64,000 bases of DNA from Albula goreensis (lineage: Eukaryota > Chordata > Actinopteri > Albuliformes > Albulidae). Where the stretch lies: positions 13,331,063 to 13,395,062 of the forward strand of contig CM040755.1 of assembly GCA_022829145.1 (NCBI GenBank), given 5' to 3'. A model generated the notes under the pieces. The model was not told the DNA's origin. It did not search any database and was given only the letters and a program-made list of their open reading frames with translations. Shown here piece after piece: positions 38,907-51,000 of the stretch (positions are counted from its first letter, which is position 1; each line of letters starts with the position of its first letter). A program made the translations under genes and the position numbers.

Positions 38907-41850
38907 ATAAATGGCTTTATCTTAATCTATAAGCATGTTTGCATTGAATAAAGTGTTTCAGTTCTGCTATCACTGCATTGTTTGTCTCAGATAAATGGTA
39001 TGGTCCTTGACAATTAAAACCCTAAATAAATTAGGTGAGGCTGGCAAACTTGAAAGGTTTAAAGAAACATGCATTATAAATTGCTGGAGAACATTTCATA
39101 TCTGGTGCATATTCAAGGTTATAGCTCTCATCACTTTGATACACTGGGACAGTCATTATTATCAGCATCATCATCTTCTTTCTCCACACAGCAGTGCTTA
39201 TAGGGATGCTCCTGTAATCACGCTAATGAATACTTCAATATTTGTTCTCCTAGTCAACTACTGCAGCTGTTGTTCTGAGGCCTTTTTCAAAGGTCTGAGT
39301 TCAAGCTCAGCCAATATATTTGGCCAAGTATTATCTGTTTATTTACAGTTCCTTCGTTGTCTTTTAAACTACCATTGGAAATTTTCATTTCAGAAGTATG
39401 CCTGGTATAGTGTATGTTGATGTTTTGTGTCAGCTCTTGTTTTATTATTTTCACTTGAGTGGTTTGGCTGACAATGTGGCAGTGAGTTACTCCTGTCTTT
39501 TCTGAGGCTGCAATGCTACCAAGTACCCTGCTGAGTTTTTGGCATTTTGTATGGTCTATTGCTTCCTCCATAGCAGCACCTTTGCTTTGGCAGACATCAC
39601 CTGCCTGGCTGCCACCTTGACAGTTATCAAACAAGAGTTTTTCTAAATATTTTGGCACTTGCTGGAGTTAATGATTCCATTGATGTTGACAGCCCACTTG
39701 GCTCATCCTGGTGTATTCGGCTACAGATGTTATCTTATAATTTTGTTGTACAACGATGCAAGTCCAAAAATTGACATGTAAATGAAAGTGTGAGTATTTT
39801 GACCACAAACTTAAACTTTCTAAGGTCCACCTAAAACAATTTCCCCCATGTACATTCTTTCATATATTTCACATGTGACATAGCTATCCAGTTTATAAAG
39901 TTACTGAGCAATGAGGTGGCATTACTTTTCTGAGAACCCATGCATCACCACGGAAATGGCAGGATGTAAGTGCTAATTAACAGTGAGCAATATCAGTCTC
40001 ATGCTCTGCAGTGATAAATTTGTTCAGTTTGTCATAGTTTCACCCACTATTTCATTGTTTCATATGTGTTTTTGAGACAAAGGGAGACATTGGTATCAGT
40101 AAAATAGTTGGATCAGCAGTCTATAACCTCTTTGGTATTTGTACAGACGGTGGACTTTTAACCTCTGCGGTACATAATATACATGTCAGAGGTCAGCTCA
40201 CTAGTGTAAAACCAAAGGCTCACACACAATTTAATCAAAGTCTTGTGTATTTAAGTGACATGTTGACACATGGATGAATTGATACTGATGGATCTCTGCG
40301 GCCCAGCCAAGAAAGCCATTGTGCTTATACAGGCTTTAATATATGGGCTTTTTAAGCAGCCCTGCAGTGTTTAAAGCCATTGCTACAGTAATTAATGTGT
40401 GAACCATCTGTTACCTGGATAAACAAAACACACAGGCTGTCCAAGAAAGATTATTGAAGTTGAAATAAAATATATCTGCTCTCAGACTCTTTAGGTGGGT
40501 CACCTCATCTACTGGGCTTTGTTCAGAGACTGTGTGGCATATGCAATTAAAGTTGCAGCTGTGATTGCTATTGTTTCAGATAACAAAATCTAAGTTAGTA
40601 AGTCTGTGCTTAACTGCATCCTTACTATTTTCATCATGGCTTGTAAAGATAATTGCACAGACACATTGAACAGAACAGCTTGTTGAATTCTGTGGGTGAT
40701 GTCATTACCTGTCCTTCTTCTGTTGTACCTGAGTCTTTTTTTCCTCATCTCATTTTCTCAATTCAGTATACAAGGCAAGCTAAAAAAAAATATGATATGG
40801 AAGTTTTCACAGTAATACTAGCCTGATGTCTGGATCTGTTTAAGAATGTACCTGGTTTATGTGGATTAAGTGTTAACAGAGGTATTCCTGGTAAGATTTG
40901 CAGAGGACTAATGGAATGAAGGACTGCTTCATGAAAAAAAGGTTTTTAAATGCACGACAGCATAATCACAAGGTCAACTTCTAATTCTTGAAATGCTATT
41001 GTTATGTTCCAGGGGATTAGTGTAGCCCTTCATCTGAAGTCAGACAGAATTCTTGGCCAGTGTAGGATTAACAATTGCTATGCCCTGTTGGATACTATGA
41101 AAAATCGTGTGACACCAATTGACAATGTGGATTATAATGGGATTATTATCATACTAGTGGTCAAAAAGCCTCACATGGGAGAACTCAGTAGTAGCAATTG
41201 TTAGAAATGCACTGTTTTACACTGCCCAGGTACAATCAGACTCTACCCCTCAACTATCTAATATCCAATAATGTAATCTGGAAAAAGTGCTTCCTTTTAA
41301 CAACCATTCAGTTTGATGTATCTGTTACAATGTGGATATTTGGACCTAAATTTTACTTGCTGGAAAGCCATATACAGGCCATGAATATTTAATATACACC
41401 CCTTAATGTTTTCTGACCTTCCAATTTTAAGAGACTGGTTTTAAAGAAGTAATTTAACAAAAATAACAGCTATATGTATATGTATTCTGGAAAGGAAATG
41501 AGTCAGATTCAATAATAAAAACAGAATTCAGGTTTTTGTGATTTTAAGGACAAAAATACAAAACTTATACTTAAACTAAACATCCAGATTTTGAAATAAA
41601 ATAAGCGTTTTTTAAATTTCAATACTTGACCTAAAATGGCTGTATTAGTGTGGCAAAACCTTTTCAAATTAGCAAACCCATTTAACTAGTTTTTTGGCCT
41701 TGAAATGGGAGACAAAATCACATTACACAAACCTGGATAGGCCATCATAGTGAGTTCTTCTAAAAGTCAAGTTAACTCGGAAGTTTAACAAGTAAACATG
41801 CTCACTAGGAAAAAAGCTACCACATTTTAACAGTTACAAAAGTCACAAGA
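38907..41850. other. Gene-poor spacer between sema6d and myef2, part 3
   Basis: I see no gene. The patch at 39150-39400 is complex and may be conserved non-coding DNA. The right end meets the inferred 3' end of myef2. Confidence 0.4.
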
Positions 41851-42095
41851 AACAAGTTAAAAATTAAAAAGTTTATTTCTTCAAATAAACTGGTGACCCA
41901 CAAATTAAAAAGGCTTTAAAAAAAAAAACAAAAAAAAAAAAACAAGGTTTCACGGTTTATAAACAAACTATACGCATCCAGGTACAGAGGCTGGTGATTA
42001 TCACTGAATCTGTGGAATAGCAATTGAGACTTCCAGGGAAAAGTGTTTTTAAAACAAAACAAAAAACTGAAGGTGGGTATGAATGTTGTGGGATT
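41850..42095 (-). other. myef2: myef2 3' untranslated region
   Basis: The stretch lies downstream of the myef2 stop on the minus strand. An AATAAA (tttatt on the plus strand, 41872-41877) gives a plausible end near 41850. It includes a T-rich tract on the transcript strand (41918-41942). A 3'UTR of about 240 nt would be short, and longer forms cannot be excluded. Confidence 0.55.
41872..41877 (-). terminator. myef2: Poly(A) signal of myef2
   Basis: The minus strand reads AATAAA 219 nt beyond the myef2 stop codon. It is the first canonical signal downstream of the coding region. Confidence 0.55.
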
Positions 42096-45000
42096 TCAAG
42101 CATTTCGATCAATGCGGACATCTACTTCTCTCCCATTTATTTTGGTGCCATTCATCATCCGGCATGCCTGCTCAGCGCTCTCCGGTGAGTCGAAGCGGAC
42201 AGTTCCACACCCCTTAGATTTCCCATTCTCCATTTTTATTTCTGCAAACATCACTTGACCTAGAAATGCAGAGACAGGTCTTTCAATGGCACAACAAAGC
42301 AAAGAAACTTCCATTTTAATCCAGGCTTGATATTATAAAAAAGTATGTGTGTACTGTTTTAAATCAAATACACTTCCCACCCTGATATGTGATCATAAAT
42401 ATCAATTAGCCTGTAATGTTTTCACTAGTCTTATTTTTTGGCTAAAAAAAAAAAGGAAGTTTAATTATAGCCAGCTGTGCCCTTCTTCCAGCGCTTGGAG
42501 ATCACTATGGTATCCTCTCAAGCCTGTTGTTAAAAATGATATCACTATGGTACATTTATCATTTCACTTCATCAACTGAAGCCTCATATCTTGGAGACAG
42601 ATTTTATGTAAACATGAACCATTAAGTACAGGTTTGACATCCAACAGGAGAGTGCCTTCATCCAGACGGCATATCTGCTTGTAGATGTAATTGGTCTTGG
42701 TCCTAATGCTGTTTATGTAATAATTTATGGGGTAAGAGTACCTACAGTGATGCTGAGAATAAGGTTGAAGTACTGGTGTCAGAGTAAAAAAATCCAACAC
42801 ACCCAAACTAAAATTAAGAACCACACAGTCTCGACACAATGAAATCTGAATCATGCAGTCACGCCATACTTACCCAGGATACTTACGTTTATCCTGGGTA
42901 AGAGACAAAACGTGCACTAAGTACTAACCAAACTGATTTAAAACAGCTAAACCTCCACTTCAAATATTTTCAAGAAACACGACCACCTGCAGAATTTCAG
43001 TTCTCCAAGTCTGAGACAATTTTAAAGAGGTCTGCAATTAAACCTTACTTAACACTAAATATTGAGAACTTACCACAATGACTGAATTTTTCCTTGAGCT
43101 TCTGCCAGGTGAGGTCATAGGAAAGCTATAACAGAACATTTTAAATTAGCACATACACTGAAAGCATGCAAGAGGACACAGAGGCTGCAGAAAGCATCTA
43201 TACATACATTTCGCACGAAGATTTGGCATCCTGCCTTTGACCCGGATCCTCTGTCTGACATGGCACCACCCATGTAGCCCGTGCTACCTCCATAGCCCCC
43301 ATAGCCCCGGTTCATGTCCATGCCACCGCCCATTCGGTCAAAACCAGAGCCTATTCGGTCCATGCTCATGTTCCCCATTCCACTCCCTAAAATACATTGG
43401 AGATTTCAAGGGTCCATCCCTGACAAAAACCCAACTTTGCCTTCACTCTCTTGCACACAGCATCCACTTGGCCTGGGCATTGGACATTTGACTGCACCTG
43501 TAAAAAGCACCCAGTGCTAATAATAGTGCTAATAGTGCTGCTACAATTTCAAGGAGCATCACTCTGCACAATACTCTACACAGTCAAAACTGGGCAATGC
43601 AAGACAAAGTGACATCTCCAGTGAAGGATTTAAATGAGTTTGTGATGTTAAGCTGATGTTCAGCGATGAACAAAATATGCATGTACCTAATCCAGAGCCC
43701 ATTGGACCCATGCCAGCATTACCCATGCTTCCGCCAAAGCCTCCCATTCCACCACCTGATGAAGAGAATTCACTTAACAGTCAGGTGATGCACAAAGACT
43801 GAATGTTATTGGATAGAAATGGTTTCTAATTTTAATAGCTATAAACAGATGAACAGTCAAGTCATTTAATATACATATACTTTTCCATTTGTTATTCATT
43901 GATATGAGTTTTGCATAATGGTCATGAATGACGCTGATACGCGCACACACACATGTAAATGTGCACTAAGCTAACCGCTTACCCATTCCCCCAAATGAAT
44001 CCCCAAATCCTCGGTTCATAGACATGTCATTTCTGCCAAAGTCTCTGTCCAAGCCTCCCATTCCAGAGCGATACATGTCTGCAAACAAATGTTAGATGGA
44101 ATTATTCAAGTAGAGCACAACTTATGACACCTCCATAAAAGTGCTATCGATTATGATCAGAAAGCAATGCTTCCTACTTCAATAATTTAATAATCCAATT
44201 ATGAATAATGTTTTGAACTTGCCCTATGATAACTAAAATCCAAGTGTAACAACCACTGCATTTTAATTCAAAAACAAGTACTGTACATGTCTTACTCCTG
44301 CATTATTTAAATGTAGCCTTTTCCTAAATTTGGGGCCATGAGACTGCCTTAATCCTAGTTAAATAACCCTGTGAAATACCAGTAATTATCACCTTAAAAG
44401 CAGGAAAATCTCATATAAGCCCAATGGGAACCTTGCATTACCTCCCATCCGTCCCATGGGCCCCACGTCTCTGCCTCCATAGCCTCCCAAGTTCCCCATG
44501 CCATCCATGCCCCCATACCCACCGCCCATCCCTGAGACATAACAGAAGTTTCAGGATTCAATTAATACATAACTGTACAAAAAATAGGAAGTATACAATA
44601 AACATGCATTCTATGAGTTGCAAACCTATTTCTACAGAAAATCAACTATGCTAGGAAAAGATGCATATTATTGATTACAAGGAATAAATAAATGGACCAC
44701 ATTAGGTGAAGTTTTTCAGTAAACATTTAATAGATACAAACCTCCCATTCGGCCCATTCCACCATACCCAGGGCCATCAATACCTACAAAAGTGGAACAA
44801 GACAAAGGAAGACTAAACCAGTTTTATTAACTGTTCACATTTCTATGAATTACTTCAATTGCCGATACTCTACTTTCACAAAAACTTCAGTCCACAGGCA
44901 TGTCTACTCCAATCCATAAACATGCACTTGTAAATGAGAACAAATAACATGTTTTTTAATGATACTTTAAAGGTTTTAAAAGGTGGACAAAATTAACCAC

Positions 45001-48000
45001 TGGCAAAATGTCAAATATGGATGCTTGATTGAAAAACCTGGCTGATTTAAACATTTACTGAAGCAATTCTGATGAAAATATTAAAAATAGCCGGGATTCA
45101 GACTTATAACGCACTGTTTACACATAAAGTTCCCAAATACTGCAACTCCTTTTTCTGCCTTTCTACAACCAGCTCAACATTCTGTCGCAACAGAAATTGA
45201 TGCTCATACAATTAGCTAATAATGGCAATCGATGCTTAAAACACCCCACTGATTCAGGGTGGAAACAATGGAGGATTTACTGGGCACTCTACCTCCAGGG
45301 CCCATGTTTCCCATGCCCCCGCCTCCGCCTCCGCCGCCGCCTCCGCCCAGCCGGTTTGCATTGATTGGCTGGCCTCCAGGCCCAAGGCCCATCCCAATGC
45401 CACCAAGACCTCCTGTTAAGAAATTTCTGTTAATAAAATTTCCACTGTACGGCAGCATTAACCAACTATAAATAGGGCAGATGACATGCCTTTATTTGAT
45501 AATTCCAAATCACTTTCGAGGATTGTCCATTAGCATAGAATTCCCTTTTACTTGATTGCATTTGTGCATTTCACATTCATAATTGTATAACCAAAATAAA
45601 TGTACCTTAAGGTAAAAAAAAAAAAAAAAAAAACTCTTATAATCAAGAGCCTTCAGTGTAATCTAATCTTTTTTGTTCACTTCCATTAAATAATTACAAA
45701 GTTAGCACAAAAATTGGATTCAGAACAATTATATCACTGTTGGGGAAAGTTCTCCTCTTGTGCTCTCAGTAACTCAATGGCCACCACATCCATTACAGCT
45801 TAGAGGGTTTTTGCTTAAATTGTGTCAATATACCTTATTTTGGTTACATTCAATATACATTGCTTATTTTTCAGGTAATTATGTACATTAAGAACAAGGG
45901 TAATAAATCAGGGACTCACTTGGCAACTGAGGTGCTTTCTCAGCCGGGCGAAAATCATCTGGGGGAAGTGACTTGTCATCCTGTATTAAAACAAAAGATT
46001 AAAATCCCAAAATTCAATATGCAAGGTCTAAATACAGACAATGGCCTATTTAATTGTAACCTTCACACTACCTTCTACCTAGCTTATATGATACAGAAAA
46101 CACAGTAAAAGCAATATTTGAAAATACTGAACAGGCCTCCTAACAAGCAACTTACCATCTTTACATGCATGGGCCTGTCAAACAGCATCTGCCCATTGAA
46201 CATAGCTTGAAAAAAAGAGTCAAGGAGGAAAGCTGAAGCAAGTGTGACAGAAAGTTAAGATGTAACACATTTTGACATTTTAAATTTCCATAATTTAGCC
46301 TACTTCCAAAGAAAATTATACTCTACAGGGTGAATTGTGCTAACTTTGAGGTTTTAGTCAAAAATTGAGCATTTTTTCCATCTCTGTCCTTACAATGTAT
46401 AGCTGACTAGGAAACTGTCCTCCACATTTGTTGAAATGTTCCATACCGATATATCATGAATTACCTTTTTTTTTTTTTTTTAAATTTTATTTATTTTTTA
46501 TTATTATTTTTTTTTTTTTTTTTTAAGTCTAGTGAGAAGGATACATATGGCCTGAACTGCCTCAAGGGCTTGCTCGAAGGTGACAGTTCCCATTCCCCGA
46601 CTTTTGCCATCTTTGTCTTCCTTCACATCAGCTCGTTTGACGGTGCCAGCCATGCTGAAAACCTCCTTCAGCTTCTTCCAACCCACTTTAAAATCGAGCT
46701 GACAAAGATGACAGATGACAAATTATTAATGCTATCAATGAAGTACATGGACTCTGTTCATTGGTAAACACTGGAAATAAACTACACAAAAACGCATAAG
46801 GGAGAGGGGTCTCACATTAGCTACAAACACGGTGGAGCCAAGCCTCCCAGCTTGCAGGGAGTTGATGACCTCGGGAGGGATGTTTGGATTGTTGGCGATT
46901 GAGGGTGGCAGGTTCATACAACCTGGGGCGCCGTCTTGGCCACGCCCTCCTGGGAATATTCCACCGGTGCGCTGCAGCACTCTACGAGCATGCTCACCAT
47001 CAGGATCCTATGAATGTCACCCATACCACACACAAATAATCAATGCACAATTTCACAAAAAGATCAATTTTTTCATTGACTGTATGCTTCGACTGTACAC
47101 TTTTCCCCAAGAATATAATTTAAAGGTTATTTGACTAAAATGAGTAAATTTCCATTTACATTCAAACTATTCATTTACATAAACTTGCTATGTACACATT
47201 TACATGTGAAAGTAGCATGCAGAATGCAAAAATGACCAAATGCGCTGTGTGTTTTACCAATAGGGAACAGCTGGTAGGAATGAGTGCCACAATGCTATGG
47301 CTGAAAGGGCTGGCACATGGCACATGTGTAAACAAAACTGACTAGTTTGTAGAATAACTTAACAGTGAATAAGAATGGACCTCTGCACAGGGGGCCAGTG
47401 ATGTGTTCATGATGCAATATGCAGATCACATTAACTGTTTTATACATTCAAAAGGCAGTTTTGATCAAGGTGTTCATAGTTTTTACAAATTTCAACTTTG
47501 ATGTAAAGTTTAAAATTCCTTCCAACTGCCCCAGCACATACCTTAGTTTTTGTTGCAGTTCTTACCTCCTTGATGTTAAGAGGTCTGCCATTTAGATCAT
47601 GCTTGTTCATAACTTCTATTGCCTTCTTCACAAATTCTTCATCTTTGAATTCTACAACACTGTAAAAGAGATCTGCTGTATTAAAACTGATTACATACAT
47701 AGAAGCAAAACAAGAGTTTGTTTATTTCACATAATTTAAATGTCATTTTATTTTTCATGCACCATACATCTGAACTCACCCGCAACCCTACAGCAGCAAA
47801 ATGGGAGTTTTCAAGACAGTGAAGCAGGCAGGTTGGGAAGGAGGAACAGAGATAATTAGCACCTGAACACCCAAAACATGTACACTGAACTCATTTATGC
47901 AAATCTTGGTTATAAGATTACTGATGTCAGCATAGCTACTACAGGTAGGATGGCTACAGGAAAAAAAAAAAAAAACTTCACTACATGGGGGGAAAAAAAT

Positions 48001-51000
48001 TACATGACTTTCTTTTCATGTTCAGATGCTATGTTATGTGGGGAGAAGTGAACAGAACCAAGGAAGTTGACTGTTATCTGTTTGAGAGGTTCAAGACACA
48101 AAACTACCAGGCCATGATCTAACACTGAGGTCTGGTAATGTAAATATTTCCAGTTACTGATCAATTACTCGTTCATCAATTCAAATAAGGTTTATGAATG
48201 TGTCTAAACAACAATCTTATTTCAATTCCTTCGGGAAAAAATGTTATACAAGATTAAAGAAACAAACTTTACGAAGAAAGTAGCTGAAATAAAAATGCAT
48301 GTGTGGAAAATATGCAGACCTTTGAGGTTCATAAAACTTTTAGAAATGTGGTTGGTTTGATTTACAATTTTAAATGATAGTGTGATCATTCTGAGTTAAA
48401 GCTGTAACAATAACTGTAAAGAATGGGACAGTCTTGTGGTGAATTGCATTTTAAATGAAACATTGATAAAATGGTTACTTGAGTTTGAAAATGTTTGGGG
48501 ACAGAAACTTGTTTAGATTTAGGAAGGAAAACAGAAGCCTTTCAAGAGAGGAGTGCAATGTGCCATTTCCACACCTTCAACTTGACCAATATAAATGCCA
48601 GATTTTTTAAAAAATAGTCAATGGCAACCTGTGGAAGTGCTGACCAATAACAGTCCATTTTTTCCTTTGGGGAAAAAGCCAAACAGTCAAACTGATCCAC
48701 CAATTGAAAACTACAACCAAAACTTTATCGTGCTAGAAGAAAATAAATTTAGGTGTTAGTTTCCCAGAATCACATTAATTAGCATCAACAAACAATACCT
48801 CTCAAAGGAAGGCCACAACCTACAGCCACAAGTAACAGGCTCCACCCACAACTCCTTTCCAGTTTAGTAGCAATTCACATAAACATAACCAGAGATTTCA
48901 TTACCAGCTAAGATTACTTGATAAAATAAAAACTGCTGAGGACTTTTAAAACCTCATGCAGCAAATTTTCCACATCACTTACCCTTGACTTTCCTTCTGC
49001 ATCCTTAAAGAGCTCCACGTATGTAACCTCACCAACTACATGAGACATACAAAGGGGAAAATACCAAAAGAAATAATACATTTAAAACCAGTCTTCACTT
49101 CACTTGCCCCTTGGTTCAACACTACAGATGGAACATCCCATTACTCATCAGTCTCAACCTTCATTCCACCTGACAACACAATGCCACTGTGCATTGACTG
49201 AGATATCCATCTGCCTGGACAAAGGACACATATCTATGGTTGGCCTTGAACATAAAGACTTAAATTTGTCAAACATAATGCAGTAGGTAAACACCAGACC
49301 AATGGCAATTAACTGTTTTAAGGTGACCATCCACCTTGAACAGTTCAAAACCACATTTCTACATTTAAAAATCTAAATTCCAATAGTTCAAAAGCAGTGC
49401 ACAGCAAGGCACAAATTTTCAGTAATATATGTGTCACCTTACAACAGGTACAACAAAAACAAGTTATCAGCATATGGACATTGGGAGGTTACATTTTGGA
49501 GCCATCAAAATTACACCAAAGCTCAGGACAAATTCCTAAAATCACCTTCGACAAACTCATATACAGACATTTCTGCCCTAAAACAATATTGATCTCCTAC
49601 CGGAGAAAGAAAAAAACGTATTGAGACATGTTTGAATGAGCAATTCCAGGAAAATGTCACCTATTCAAGCTCACAAGCAACTACAGTGTATGTATGCTAA
49701 TGACTGAAGAAAAAAAAATCAATCTGAATCCGACCAGAAGCTACATTTCACATATTATGAGCCAGGAATTCAGCTTTCCACTGTGAAAAATGAGGGCACA
49801 GGTGTCCTTGATTATGAGGGTGGGAGTTGCTACTGAATTTGCAATCCATGTGCCCTAAAATGTACCTTTCTCTCTCATTAGATCTTTAATTGCCTGCCAC
49901 TTCATGTCATATGGTATATTGCTTATGAACACTCGGTTTCTGTGGACACCCTTCTTGTCTCCAGTGCCAGCATGCTTGTCTTTGGAGTATGGCTGAAATC
50001 GGTTCGCTCTCCTGCCGCCAGATGACTTCTCTTTCAGCTCTGACTTCTCCTTCGGAGCTTCCTCAGCTTCACTAGATGTAACGAGAGAGGAGGGTATAAG
50101 TGACAGATTTTCAAATGTAACAACACAGTGCAGCGCTTTCTAAGGTGACATATGTACCTTGCAATCGATAGCAGTAGCAAACATTATAGGTTCGATTCCC
50201 AAGTGGAGAATTATGCAGTGTTGTTCAGTTACGCGTTACATCTAAACAATGGCTAACATTGCCCAAATAACCAACTTGGAAAAGAACCTACCGACAGGAG
50301 GAATAAGTTAAGCTAACTAGCTACGCAATGGAGGTAGTTCATGTATCTAACGTTAGCTACCGAACTACGCAATGATAGCTATCGATAGTCACAAAACTGC
50401 CCTTGCCTTGTGTGTGTGTGTGTGTATTCAAGTAACAAAATACCTTTATCTTCCGTAAATGTAATAGATTAATCACTGGGCTATCATGCAGCCATGTGGA
50501 ATAGTTTATTTGGTGCGTAAAGTGGCCAACTATCACGGGCCAAGTTATTTACTCTCATCCATCACTGGCTAGCTAGTCTGAAAAGTAAGATACATACTTA
50601 GCTAGCACACCTAATAGCCATCTATCGCTAGCACTAGTTACAATCTCACTCACACTGGGCCAAACAGTGTAGTTACTAGATAGAATAGCTAGCTAGCAAG
50701 GTTTGTCCCATCTATCTAAACAATATTTCATAACGTAAAGAAATCGAGGCACATGATTACAAATTCCCAGTGTTAATTTCACGCTGAGATGTAACTGAAT
50801 TAACTAGCGACAGTCGAAACAAATGCGATTTAGAGAGGCAATTTTGGATAGGACACATAGCAACTTTTGGATAGGATACATCTATATGAATCAAGATATC
50901 GATAGAGCTACCCAGGCAGAAAGCATACACGTTAAATTACCGCATTCCTGTGTGGTAGGTTGATAGATACTGAAAGTGATATTCGAACAAGTTTTGCCTA

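Noticed and set aside
50150..50210. ggttcgattccc word suggesting a tRNA gene
   Set aside because: The remaining arms of a tRNA cannot be folded around it.
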